The notes: a model not told the origin generated them from the sequence alone. A stretch of 12,493 nt of DNA from an uncultured Candidatus Saccharibacteria bacterium (GCA_946885745.1 CAMPGV010000024.1:1-12493); one strand, 5' to 3'. Shown: positions 1 through 6,614, numbered from the stretch's first letter. A program made the numbers and translations.

Positions 1-1062
1 GGCATCGTCGGCCTTCCAAACGTCGGCAAATCAACCCTATTTAACGCCCTCACGAATAATGACATTTTGGCGGCGAATTACCCTTTTGCAACTATCGAAC
101 CGAACACAGGAATTGTTCCCGTCCCCGATAGTCGCCTGCAAAAACTGGCCGACCTTTACGGTTCGACTAAGGTTCTGCCTGCGACTGTGACGTTCGTCGA
201 CATCGCCGGTCTCGTGGCCGGTGCCAGCCAAGGCGAAGGGCTTGGTAACAAGTTCCTGGCAAACATCCGTCAGTGTGACGCGATTGTGCATATTGTGCGC
301 GCGTTTGAGAACACCGATATTGTTCACGTGGCTGACCGTATCAATCCGCAAGACGATATCGATATCATCAACACCGAGCTGATCCTAGCCGACCTCCAGA
401 CGATTGACACTCGCCTACCAAAAGTCGCCAAAGAAGCTAAGGCCAAGCCCGCTCTGCGCGATGTTGCGAGCTACCTTGAGTCACTCAAGCGCCACCTTGA
501 AGCCGGCACCCCACTTTCTGCACTGCCGTCACTCGACGAAGAAAAGATTGCCGACCTTCACCTGCTTACTGCCAAGCCAGTCATCTACGCCTTTAACGTT
601 GACGAAGCGGGCCTTACTGATGAGACGAAGCAGGCTGAACTCTCAGCTCTCGTTGCACCTTCCCGAGCAATTTTTGTGTGCGCCAAATTAGAAGAAGAGA
701 TCAAAGGCCTTGATGAGTCAGATGCAAAAGAATTACTCGAAAGCTACGGCGTCGAGGAAACTGGCCTTCACCAGATGATTCACGCCGCTTACGATACGCT
801 TGGTCTTCAGAGCTACCTGACTGCCGGACCAAAAGAAGTTCGCGCCTGGACAATCAAGCAGGGCTCTACCGCTCCTCAGGCCGCCGGAGTGATTCACTCC
901 GACTTTGAGCGCGGCTTTATTGCTGCTCAAGTCGTCGACTTCGATGATTTGATTGCCGCCGGCTCAGAGACCGCCGCCAAGAGTGCCGGCAAGATGCGCA
1001 CCGAGGGCAAAGAGTACGTCATGCAGCCCGGTGACGTCGTCGAATTCCGCTTCAACGTCTAG
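1..1062 (+). CDS. ychF: Ribosome-binding ATPase YchF (OLA1 family), 5'-truncated
   Basis: The reading frame is open from base 1 and gives 353 residues. Compared with E. coli YchF (363 aa, recalled), only about five N-terminal codons lie outside the window. An apparent TTG start at base 67 is internal and would remove the P-loop. Visible motifs are the G1 loop GLPNVGKS (residues 4-11), the G3-like VDIAGL (66-71) with a hydrophobic residue in place of the catalytic Gln (HAS-type NTPase), and NVDE (199-202) where classical GTPases have NKxD. This change is the known reason YchF/OLA1 prefers ATP. The C-terminal 85 or so residues are the TGS domain, including KEVRAWTI and ending EFRFNV. The family binds ribosomes and is linked to translation and stress control. 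It converges on the sortase-like gene. Identification is secure. Confidence 0.97.
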   Translation, partial: GIVGLPNVGKSTLFNALTNNDILAANYPFATIEPNTGIVPVPDSRLQKLADLYGSTKVLPATVTFVDIAGLVAGASQGEGLGNKFLANIRQCDAIVHIVRAFENTDIVHVADRINPQDDIDIINTELILADLQTIDTRLPKVAKEAKAKPALRDVASYLESLKRHLEAGTPLSALPSLDEEKIADLHLLTAKPVIYAFNVDEAGLTDETKQAELSALVAPSRAIFVCAKLEEEIKGLDESDAKELLESYGVEETGLHQMIHAAYDTLGLQSYLTAGPKEVRAWTIKQGSTAPQAAGVIHSDFERGFIAAQVVDFDDLIAAGSETAAKSAGKMRTEGKEYVMQPGDVVEFRFNV

Positions 1063-1068
1063 ACATGA

Positions 1069-1120
1069 AAAGTGGGCGGCCGCAACAAGGGATTCCCCTG
1101 CCGCAGCCGCCCGTTACTTT
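1069..1120. terminator. Hairpin between convergent genes, probable bidirectional terminator
   Basis: GGGCGGC (1074-1080) pairs perfectly with GCCGCCC (1106-1112). A smaller GGG-ATT-CCC hairpin sits in the loop, and an outer AAAGT/ACTTT pairing (around 1069-1073 and 1116-1120) can extend the stem. Plus-strand transcripts leave the stem into GTTACTTTC and minus-strand transcripts into CACTTTTC, so the T-tracts are short on both sides. Its position between the ychF stop (1062) and the sortase-like stop (1120-1122) supports a shared terminator. The GC-rich stem is clear; termination strength is inferred. Confidence 0.55.
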
Positions 1121-1923
1121 CAAGTTCCACACCCATTCCGTCGAAACTCGACCAAGGTAATCTTACCTTCGGGATCCTTGAGGTTGCACGTAAAGACAAC
1201 CAGCCGGCACCCGTCGTTAGCAAAGGAAAAGTCCTTGGCCTTATCGACGACTTTTCGACTAACTAGTGTGTAGTCAACTGTCCGGCCCATGGCGTCAACC
1301 ACAGAAGCCGGCTGCTCAAGCGCCCACCCTTCATAGCTTAGCTTGATGAACGGGAAGGTCACTTCATTGCACACCCGCTTGTCCTGGGACGTGCAGGTGT
1401 GAGCCGCTAACATAGCCGGGCGAACAGCGTCACCGCCGCCCTTGCTCTGACCGGAGCCATCGAGAAAGTGCGCCACTGGGTCAAACCCATTGGCATCAAG
1501 CGGCGGATCAACCACCTGCCCTTTCTGCCACTTCGCCGGAACAACCTCAACTGATAAACCAGCCGCCGGCCAATGAAACTTGGCGATTGGCAGTACCGGC
1601 TCAGTGTTGGCAGCCGGAACCGGAATAGGCTCCGCACTAGGCGGCACCTGCATTGGCGCAGCTGATGCTTCAACAGCCGGCACCTCGCTAACTGGCGCTT
1701 CGCTTGGCGTCTCCGTAGCCGGATTCACCGATGGCGATGCAGTCACCACAGGAACTGGTGTTTCCGTTTGCTCAGCAGCGAGCTCCTGAGCGGCATTCAC
1801 CTGCTTTTCGGTGGCCGAGTGACGGTTCTGCCCATAGACAAAAGCCGCGCAGGCCAGCACAACTCCAACAATAATCAGCACCACGGTATATGATGAGCGC
1901 TTACCCGCACGATGACGAGACAT
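1120..1923 (-). CDS. Membrane-anchored sortase-like protein (divergent class E/F type)
   Basis: 267 residues from the ATG at 1923, chosen because GAGGAG lies 9 nt upstream; an in-frame start at 1974 has less support. A basic N terminus leads into one membrane segment (about 12-30). A Pro/Ala/Thr/Glu-rich linker follows (about 50-112), then a C-terminal domain (about 113-267). This domain has a sortase-like order: a hydrophobic strand (AAGLSVEVVPA), a conserved-looking AAHT with His175, VVFTC with Cys246, and FRRN with Arg261/262. The His-Cys spacing (71) and Cys-Arg spacing (15-16) fit the sortase triad; S. aureus SrtA has about 64 and 13. Sortases are extracytoplasmic cysteine transpeptidases that cut LPxTG-like signals. 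No LPxTG substrate is visible here. The last stretch is Cys-rich (Cys239, 246, 265), which is unusual. It has its own promoter at 1997-2025. Without a profile search the family call stays moderate; an unrelated secreted protein is the alternative. Confidence 0.6.
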   Translation of the reverse strand: MSRHRAGKRSSYTVVLIIVGVVLACAAFVYGQNRHSATEKQVNAAQELAAEQTETPVPVVTASPSVNPATETPSEAPVSEVPAVEASAAPMQVPPSAEPIPVPAANTEPVLPIAKFHWPAAGLSVEVVPAKWQKGQVVDPPLDANGFDPVAHFLDGSGQSKGGGDAVRPAMLAAHTCTSQDKRVCNEVTFPFIKLSYEGWALEQPASVVDAMGRTVDYTLVSRKVVDKAKDFSFANDGCRLVVFTCNLKDPEGKITLVEFRRNGCGT

Positions 1924-1996
1924 TTGATACAACTCCTCAGTAGTAGAACGTGAAAGAACGGCACGAACTAGCATAGCCGTTCACATACCTAGGCAT

Positions 1997-2025
1997 ATTT
2001 TATCATAAATGCTTTGATTTGTCTA
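1997..2025 (-). promoter_or_regulatory. Sigma70-type promoter for the sortase-like gene
   Basis: On the minus strand, TAGACA (2025-2020, 5/6 to consensus) and TAAAAT (2002-1997, 5/6) are separated by exactly 17 nt. The start site would fall near 1990, giving a 5' UTR of about 67 nt. The -35 box overlaps the tlyA stop codon, so the gene can be expressed independently of efp-tlyA. Confidence 0.6.
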
Positions 2026-2751
2026 CTTGTTGAGCGGAGTCAAGAGATAGAAGCGCTCTTGATTGCCTTTGGCGCCAGCAACGTCACTATCGCGCTTATC
2101 GCGCACGACAAAGTACTGCTTCGCCCAAGTTTCAAACTCTTTGAGAATCTGTCGGCGGACCGCTTCGTTTTTGATAATTCCCTTGTTCGTCTGGTTGCGA
2201 CCCGCCTCAAACTGCGGCTTTAACATGGCAGCGATCTGAGTATTAGGCGCGCTCAACTGCTTGGCGATATACGGCAAAATCTCGCGGAGACTAATAAACG
2301 ACACGTCGATCACAATGATATCCGGCATATCTCCTTCAATAATAAAGTCACGAATGTCTGTTTTTTCATGCAGCTCAATCCGCTCATTACCACGCAGGCT
2401 GAGGTGTAGCTGATCGGTACCGACATCAACGGCGTACACTTTTTTTGCACCATTCCGGAGGGAGTAGTCAGTAAACCCACCAGTGCTACTGCCGACATCG
2501 AGGACAACGGCATCTTTAAAGTTTAGGTTCAAAACCTTAGCCACACTGGCAAGCTTCAATCCGGCTCGGCTGACATACTGCTCTTCGGCTACCAGCTTCA
2601 CATCAGCGCTCGCGCGCACAAAATAGCCAGGCTTTGTCAGCGTTTTGCCATCTACCGTCACCTTGCCAAGGCGAATCCAGTTTTCAGCCTGTGAGCGACT
2701 CGACGTCAGACCGCGAGCCACAAGGGCGTGATCGAGTCGCTGCTTTTCCAT
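2023..2751 (-). CDS. tlyA: TlyA-family 16S/23S rRNA (cytidine-2'-O)-methyltransferase
   Basis: 242 residues from the ATG at 2751 (MEKQRLDHALV). A longer in-frame start at 2808 would run back into efp and precede the normal family N terminus, so it is rejected. Residues 4-60 form an S4 RNA-binding domain, with RLDHALVARGL and SRSQAENWIRLGKV. The FtsJ/RrmJ-like Rossmann domain has the SAM motif DVGSSTGGFT (85-94). Lys66 (AGLKL), Asp149 (VIDVSF), Lys178 (MLKPQFE) and Glu232 (GNQERF) match the K-D-K-E catalytic tetrad of RrmJ-type 2'-O-methyltransferases. TlyA methylates 16S and/or 23S rRNA; in mycobacteria this is tied to capreomycin sensitivity, and some homologues have been called haemolysins. 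The start lies one base after the efp stop and only a weak AGAAG precedes it, so translation probably depends on efp. Confidence 0.93.
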   Translation of the reverse strand: MEKQRLDHALVARGLTSSRSQAENWIRLGKVTVDGKTLTKPGYFVRASADVKLVAEEQYVSRAGLKLASVAKVLNLNFKDAVVLDVGSSTGGFTDYSLRNGAKKVYAVDVGTDQLHLSLRGNERIELHEKTDIRDFIIEGDMPDIIVIDVSFISLREILPYIAKQLSAPNTQIAAMLKPQFEAGRNQTNKGIIKNEAVRRQILKEFETWAKQYFVVRDKRDSDVAGAKGNQERFYLLTPLNK

Positions 2752-2752
2752 A

Positions 2753-3313
2753 TTACTTCTTGCGTTCGCGGTATTCGTTAGTCGAGGTGTCAACAGAGAT
2801 GATATCACCTACCTTGATAAAGGCCGGCACCTTTACGGTGATGCCAGTTTCAAGAGTTGCGTCTTTCAAAACGCTACTCGTCGTATCACCCTTTACGACG
2901 TCTTCCGCGTAGGTCACTTCGAGGTAAACGTTCTTGGCGAGCTCAATATTAATAACGCGATCACCGAAGAACTGCAGCGTTAAGTTGTCACCTTCTTTGA
3001 GGTATCCCGCAGCTGAATCAACAATTTCCGCCGTAAGCTGGAACTGCTCGAATGTCTCTGGATCCATAAAGTGAAAATCAGTGCCATCATTGTAAAGGTA
3101 CTGAACAGTTTTATTGCTCACCTCGGCAGTTTCGATTTTATCCTGACCCTTGAATGTCTTTGGAATCACACTACCGTCGATAAGGTTCTTGAGCTTTACG
3201 TTAACAATACTACCACCGCGACCCATCACCTTTTGGCCGTATTCGATCACGCGGTAGGGCTTGCCGTCGATCTGGCAGACGGTGCCCTTCTTTAAATCAG
3301 TTGGTTGGTACAT
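2753..3313 (-). CDS. efp: Translation elongation factor P
   Basis: 186 residues with the usual three-domain EF-P layout: a KOW-like domain I (about 1-63), OB domain II (about 66-127) and OB domain III (about 130-186, with ETGITVKVPAFIKVGDIISV). It is full length for the family. EF-P binds the ribosome between the P and E sites and relieves stalling at polyproline. GGAG lies 7 nt upstream of the ATG. The domain I loop that carries the modified residue (Lys34 in E. coli, PGKGQ) reads MGRGG here, placing Arg32 at the tip. Arg is the rhamnosylated residue in EarP-type bacteria; whether it is modified here cannot be seen. The sortase-like protein has a proline-rich linker, a plausible EF-P client. 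tlyA follows after one base. Confidence 0.96.
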   Translation of the reverse strand: MYQPTDLKKGTVCQIDGKPYRVIEYGQKVMGRGGSIVNVKLKNLIDGSVIPKTFKGQDKIETAEVSNKTVQYLYNDGTDFHFMDPETFEQFQLTAEIVDSAAGYLKEGDNLTLQFFGDRVINIELAKNVYLEVTYAEDVVKGDTTSSVLKDATLETGITVKVPAFIKVGDIISVDTSTNEYRERKK

Positions 3314-3350
3314 GTAATTCTCCGTTTGTCTTTAGCTTTAGAAATGCTTG

Positions 3351-3381
3351 GTGGCGCACATCAAATTGTGATATGCGCCAC
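3351..3381 (-). terminator. Hairpin between rpsR and efp (attenuator or weak terminator)
   Basis: GTGGCGCA (3351-3358) and TGCGCCAC (3374-3381) form an 8-bp stem. After one C/A mismatch, ATCA (3360-3363) pairs with TGAT (3369-3372) around an AATTG loop. In the minus direction it is followed by CAAGCATTTCTAAAG, which has no real U-tract. It therefore looks like a partial terminator or processing structure ending the rpsF-ssb-rpsR unit rather than a strong stop. I found no convincing separate efp promoter, so read-through into efp is possible. Confidence 0.5.
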
Positions 3382-3405
3382 AGAGTTCTCTAACAATGCG
3401 TGTGA

Positions 3406-3603
3406 TTAGTTAGAAGTCACGAATGGCAGAAGAGCCAAGTGACGTGCACGCTTGATAGCAGTAGCGAGTTGGCGCTGCTGCTTAGTGCTGAGGCCGGTCT
3501 TTGAGATTGGCTCAATCTGACCGTACACGTTGATGAAGCGCTGTAGCGTCTTAACGTCGGTGTAGTCGAAGTAGACTGGCGCGTCTTTCTTGAATCGTTT
3601 CAT
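3406..3603 (-). CDS. rpsR: 30S ribosomal protein bS18
   Basis: 65 residues, at the short end of the bS18 range. The family core is present: an N-terminal [14 protein letters not shown] (the usual IDYKDVxxLxxFI), then [34 protein letters not shown] near the C terminus (the typical RxTGLxxKxQRxLxxAIKRARxxxLLP). bS18 binds the 16S rRNA platform with bS6. The SD sequence AGGAG ends 9 nt before the ATG and overlaps the ssb stop region; the intergenic gap is 11 nt, so it is the third gene of rpsF-ssb-rpsR. No rplI follows, unlike the common bacterial order; a hairpin and efp come next. Confidence 0.97.
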   Translation of the reverse strand: MKRFKKDAPVYFDYTDVKTLQRFINVYGQIEPISKTGLSTKQQRQLATAIKRARHLALLPFVTSN

Positions 3604-3614
3604 TTATATATCTC

Positions 3615-4055
3615 CTAGAATGGAATTTCACTTAAATCAATAGGCTTGTCGTCGATGTCTTCAATAACAACATCGTCAGACTTCTTGTTGCTGCCACTAG
3701 CAGCAGGGGTGTAGCTTGAGCCACCGCCGTCGCCGTTTGGACCATCAAGGAAGGTAACGTCAGTTGCGACTACTTCAATACGAGTGCGCTTCTTACCGGT
3801 TTCCTTGTCGTCCCAGCTATCCTGACGCAGGCGACCCTGCACGAGGCAGCGACGACCCTTTGACAGGTACTGGCTAACGAGCTCACCGAGCTTTTCCCAT
3901 GCGGTAACATCGAAAAAGTCAGCTGCGTCTTCTTGGCCACCGCGATCAACCGCGATGCTAAAGCTGGTAATATTTTTACCGGTTGAAGTGGTGCGCACTT
4001 CTGGGTCGCGGGTAAGGCGTCCCATCAAAATCACTTGGTTGATACTCTTGGCCAT
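3615..4055 (-). CDS. ssb: Single-stranded DNA-binding protein
   Basis: 146 residues. The N-terminal OB fold (about 1-105) starts with INQVILMGRLTRDPEVR and continues through FSIAVDR, FFDVTAWEKLGE and KGRRCLVQGRLRQDSW, all standard SSB motifs. A Gly/Ser-rich linker (about 107-125) leads to an acidic tail that ends LSEIPF, matching the conserved acidic tip (DDIPF in E. coli) that recruits replication and repair proteins. It coats single-stranded DNA as a tetramer. It begins 5 nt after the rpsF stop, with GAGGAG inside the rpsF 3' end as its ribosome-binding site, so it is translationally linked to rpsF. The placement between rpsF and rpsR is the classic bacterial order. Confidence 0.97.
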   Translation of the reverse strand: MAKSINQVILMGRLTRDPEVRTTSTGKNITSFSIAVDRGGQEDAADFFDVTAWEKLGELVSQYLSKGRRCLVQGRLRQDSWDDKETGKKRTRIEVVATDVTFLDGPNGDGGGSSYTPAASGSNKKSDDVVIEDIDDKPIDLSEIPF

Positions 4056-4060
4056 GTCCC

Positions 4061-4405
4061 CTACTCCTCTTCAGTTGTTTCGCTAGCGTTTGCTTTCGCT
4101 TCTGCGAGTGCCTTGCGACCCTTTTCGTCAACAGTAACGAGCAGGTAACGGAGCACTTCGTCAGTGATGTTCAGCGTGTTGCTGATCTTCAATGGCGCTT
4201 CAGCTGGGAGCTTAACGTTCATGAAGACGTAGACGGCGAAGTCTTCGCGCTTGATGCGGTAAGCGAGCTTCTTCTTGCCCCAGTTGTCTTCGCTGACGAT
4301 TTCACCACCGGCGCTCGTGATGATATCTCGCACCTTCTTAAGAGGTGTATCGATATCCACTTCGAGGTCAGGGTGAATCAGAACGGTCAGTTCGTATTCT
4401 TTCAT
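4061..4405 (-). CDS. rpsF: 30S ribosomal protein bS6
   Basis: 114 residues, a normal bS6 length. It opens MKEYELTVLIHPDLE (family YExxxIxxPxL), has WGKKKLAYRI (the conserved G-K-R/K-LAYxI) and YVFMNVKLP, and ends in a charged Ala/Glu tail (KANASETTEEE). bS6 pairs with bS18 on the small-subunit platform. A very strong SD, AGAGGAGGA, sits 6 nt before the ATG. It is the first gene of rpsF-ssb-rpsR and is preceded by an extended -10 promoter. In several bacteria S6:S18 represses this operon through a leader RNA; I could not identify that motif in the roughly 60-nt leader here. Confidence 0.97.
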   Translation of the reverse strand: MKEYELTVLIHPDLEVDIDTPLKKVRDIITSAGGEIVSEDNWGKKKLAYRIKREDFAVYVFMNVKLPAEAPLKISNTLNITDEVLRYLLVTVDEKGRKALAEAKANASETTEEE

Positions 4406-4471
4406 AGAGTTCCTCCTCTGGAATCCTTATGGATGCTTATATCTGGTATAAGCCGAGTTAATAACTTAATA

Positions 4472-4480
4472 ATTATAACA
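4472..4480 (-). promoter_or_regulatory. Extended -10 promoter for rpsF-ssb-rpsR
   Basis: On the minus strand the sequence TGTTATAAT gives a perfect TATAAT (4477-4472) directly behind TGn (4480-4478). No good -35 box is found 16-18 nt upstream, as is normal for extended -10 promoters. A start near 4465 leaves a leader of about 60 nt. The surroundings are strongly AT-rich compared with the genes. Confidence 0.55.
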
Positions 4481-4490
4481 GTAATTATGG

Positions 4491-4518
4491 GAAAAAGCCA
4501 GTCTAGCGACCGCTAGAC
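4491..4518 (-). terminator. Rho-independent terminator of the pilin operon
   Basis: On the minus strand GTCTAGCG and CGCTAGAC form a perfect self-complementary arm pair (bases 4518-4501), giving a 7-bp stem with a 4-nt GGTC/CGGT-type loop or 8 bp with 2 nt. It is followed by TGGC and then five T (4496-4492). The TAG stop of the last pilin gene (4515-4513) lies inside the hairpin. It separates the pilin operon from the rpsF promoter a few bases further on. Confidence 0.75.
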
Positions 4519-5082
4519 TTCAACACCAAGGCGCACCCAGCATGACGTCCGACCCGAGCCTGACGACGTATAGCCAGTCGTTGATGATACAGGGGTGGTT
4601 AAGTTGTTGTTTTGCACATTTTCCACGCCACACGGTTGGTTATCCCCTTGCAGCCAGTACTCAATACGAATCGGCGCCAGCGTACCGTTAAACGTCATAC
4701 CTGCCTCGTAAATGTACTGGATGCCGTAGGCATTATTCACCGTGGTTGTCGGGGATGTTGGCGGCGTGCCGATCTTGCGTAGTTCATCCATGAGTGCTGT
4801 ATTGTCTGCTGTCTGAGCAGTACCCACGCTGTTTGTGCACTGGTTGTCCACAGTGGCGCAGCGGGTTGCCGTGCCTGGCAGTACACTGTATGTTGCCGTA
4901 TAGCCCTTAACAAGACGTATCACACCCTTTACAGCACTGATCTTTGCCGTGTTGTTCGCCCGCTGCTGTATACCATTAAAAGCCACAATCGTAATGGCTG
5001 CTAAGATAGCAATAACAACGATCACAATTAGGAGCTCTACGATCGTAAAGCCACCCTTGCCGCGCTTCCTAGTGGCTAGCAT
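4513..5082 (-). CDS. Type IV prepilin-like protein, fifth gene of the pilin operon
   Basis: 189 residues from the ATG at 5082, with GGAG 9 nt upstream. The start overlaps the previous pilin's stop by 7 nt (ATGCTAG). The basic leader MLATRKRGKGG ends at Gly11; the mature part begins FTIVELLIVIV, with Phe+1 and Glu+5 as needed for prepilin peptidase cleavage and pilus assembly, and continues as one hydrophobic helix to AFNGIQQRA. The C-terminal domain is the largest of the five together with that of the second gene. It has four cysteines (75, 82, 151, 181), probably two disulfides, the last near the end (TSCWVRLGVEV), and Thr/Ser/Asn-rich loops. I see no DP motif like those of its neighbours. 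It is probably a pilin or minor pilin; the specific role is unknown. Confidence 0.88.
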   Translation of the reverse strand: MLATRKRGKGGFTIVELLIVIVVIAILAAITIVAFNGIQQRANNTAKISAVKGVIRLVKGYTATYSVLPGTATRCATVDNQCTNSVGTAQTADNTALMDELRKIGTPPTSPTTTVNNAYGIQYIYEAGMTFNGTLAPIRIEYWLQGDNQPCGVENVQNNNLTTPVSSTTGYTSSGSGRTSCWVRLGVEV

Positions 5083-5519
5083 GCCTGCATGCTCCACCAG
5101 CCGATACCCGCATTTGCAGCGCCGCGGTGGCAAGGAGTCCGTGCTTCATATGAAATGCGAATTCCGTAAGCACCACTCGCCGCAGATCCGCGCACATACT
5201 GGTAATTGGTCAGGCCTGGATTCGGATCATTCGGAATTGATGCGATATACGTCGGAACTAACGCCGTTGATAGCGTCGAAAGATTATATCCAATATTATC
5301 CGTCCCTACAGATGGAAAAGATCCATTATCGGCTCGGTACAACTCAAGTGCCTTTTGAATAGCTGCGATATCAGAGGTTCGGGTCGAATCACGCGCGCGC
5401 TGCTGTATGCCATTGAAGGCAATAATTGTAATAGCCGCTAAGATAGCGATGACGACAATGACGATCAGCAACTCTACGATCGTGAAGCCGTCGTGGCGAC
5501 TATGTCGTGTGTTAGCCAT
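5076..5519 (-). CDS. Type IV prepilin-like protein, fourth gene of the pilin operon
   Basis: 147 residues from the ATG at 5519. This start is favoured over upstream in-frame codons because GGAGG lies about 10 nt before it and because it gives a normal short leader, MANTRHSRHDG, cleaved before Phe12. The prepilin helix FTIVELLIVIV...AFNGIQQRARDS is followed by the usual first-helix continuation IAAIQKALELYRADNGSFP. Next comes YIASIPNDPNPG (91-102), a motif common to PilA/GspG-like pilins of Gram-positive and CPR bacteria, then YQYVRG and YGIRISYE. Two cysteines (130 and 147, the last residue) bracket a Trp-Trp-containing tail. It is the shortest of the five and looks most like a standard major pilin or GspG-like subunit. 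It overlaps the preceding gene by 8 nt (ATGGCTAA). Confidence 0.9.
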   Translation of the reverse strand: MANTRHSRHDGFTIVELLIVIVVIAILAAITIIAFNGIQQRARDSTRTSDIAAIQKALELYRADNGSFPSVGTDNIGYNLSTLSTALVPTYIASIPNDPNPGLTNYQYVRGSAASGAYGIRISYEARTPCHRGAANAGIGWWSMQAC

Positions 5520-6024
5520 TCGTCCATGCCCTCCATGAACCACCATAACCCGAGCCACCTGATATGACGATCGATCCTGGCAGCGTTGTTTCACACATAG
5601 GGCCGTAATTGTTTGTACCTGTCCAGGCTGTTGCACCGGTATACTCACGGACACCACCCCCACTCGTGATATACAATTTTTTTCCTGAGGTCGATAAGGC
5701 AGCAATTGTAAACTGCTGACCATCTGCCGATGTACACGGCACTAGATTAAAAGGCGATGTTGCATCCTGTAGGTATGCTGATTTATTAATATTCACCGTT
5801 AATGAGTCGAGATCGGTAGTCGTCATAGGATACATGCCCTTATCCGCATAAAAGAATCCAAACTGTTTGGCCAACTGCGTCAAGTCACTCTGTATCGATG
5901 AGTCCTTTGCCCGGTTCTGGATACCGTTGAATGCCACGGTAGTAATCGCAGCGAGAATCGCAATGACAACGATCACGATCAGTAGTTCGACGATCGTGAA
6001 ACCCTTGGTAGTGTGACTAGCCAT
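5512..6024 (-). CDS. Type IV prepilin-like protein, third gene of the pilin operon
   Basis: 170 residues from the ATG at 6024, which shares one base with the preceding stop (TAATG), a typical termination-reinitiation arrangement. The nearest SD-like GGGAG is 13 nt away, rather far. A GTG at 6051 is in frame but would have too close an SD and a longer leader. The leader MASHTTKG is the shortest of the set, and the helix is identical to the others except for AITTVAFNG in place of AITIVAFNG. The first helix continues through LTQLAKQFGFFYADKGMYP. The C-terminal domain is Gly/Ser/Thr-rich with two cysteines (97, 144) and ends in a glycine-rich, Trp-containing tail (GYGGSWRAWTNG). I infer a minor pilin; the fold of the C-terminal part is unknown. 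Confidence 0.87.
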   Translation of the reverse strand: MASHTTKGFTIVELLIVIVVIAILAAITTVAFNGIQNRAKDSSIQSDLTQLAKQFGFFYADKGMYPMTTTDLDSLTVNINKSAYLQDATSPFNLVPCTSADGQQFTIAALSTSGKKLYITSGGGVREYTGATAWTGTNNYGPMCETTLPGSIVISGGSGYGGSWRAWTNG

Positions 6025-6608
6025 TAGTTTGTGTACGCTCCCGTCACCCACGCACCCTCTATTGCCCAGTTTCGGCCGGGGCAGCTAAAACCAGGACTAT
6101 CCGGCGCGCTTTGCCCAGAAGGAACCGAATCCATGCGAGTCACTCCCAAGATATAGAAGTTGCCACGACTCGCGTCACATCCACCGTTACCAGCCGCATA
6201 GCGATGGTAAAAATAAACGTTGTTCGTAGAATTCCACTGCGGCGCCAGACTGCTTGTACTGACAACCGTTCCGAAGTTCTTTGGATCAACCGGCACCTTC
6301 GATACCGTATTTCCCGACACCAGTGCCGACAGGAAATTAGTAGCGTTCGTACCATCATGCGACACCTCCCAACCAGAGGCGTTAGCCGTTCCCACGGCGG
6401 CAGGATAACTACCGTTTGCCGTTTTATACAGCTCGAGCGCTTTTACGATACTCTTAAGATCCTGCACACGCTGCGAGTCACGCGCTCGCCCTTGTATGCC
6501 ATTGAAGGCAACTATCGTAATAGCAGCTAAGATAGCAATCACAACAATAACGATCAACAGTTCGACGATCGTGAAACCTGTTTGCTTATTTTCTCTTGTA
6601 GTATTCAT
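6024..6608 (-). CDS. Type IV prepilin-like protein, second gene of the pilin operon
   Basis: 194 residues from the ATG at 6608. A TTG at 6614, directly after the preceding stop, is in frame, adds two residues, and is better placed behind AGGG, so either start is possible. The leader ends at Gly11 and the helix FTIVELLIVIV...AFNGIQGRARDS follows, then VKALELYKTANGSYP, the standard pilin helix end. KVPVDPKN (104-111) corresponds to the IPxDP motif of GspG/PilA-like pilins, and YFYHRYAAG follows. Two cysteines (144, 176) lie far apart, and the C terminus (NWAIEGAWVTGAYTN) is aromatic like that of the third gene. It is the longest of the five. Probably a pilin or minor pilin subunit. Confidence 0.89.
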   Translation of the reverse strand: MNTTRENKQTGFTIVELLIVIVVIAILAAITIVAFNGIQGRARDSQRVQDLKSIVKALELYKTANGSYPAAVGTANASGWEVSHDGTNATNFLSALVSGNTVSKVPVDPKNFGTVVSTSSLAPQWNSTNNVYFYHRYAAGNGGCDASRGNFYILGVTRMDSVPSGQSAPDSPGFSCPGRNWAIEGAWVTGAYTN

Positions 6609-6614
6609 TGTCAA

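Noticed and set aside
67..1062. TTG at base 67 as the start of ychF
   Set aside because: The frame continues upstream to the window edge and contains the essential P-loop, so the gene is truncated by the window and starts before base 1.
4949..5362. Plus-strand open frame across two pilin genes
   Set aside because: Its start is the reverse complement of the pilin helix and it crosses the boundary of two real overlapping genes.
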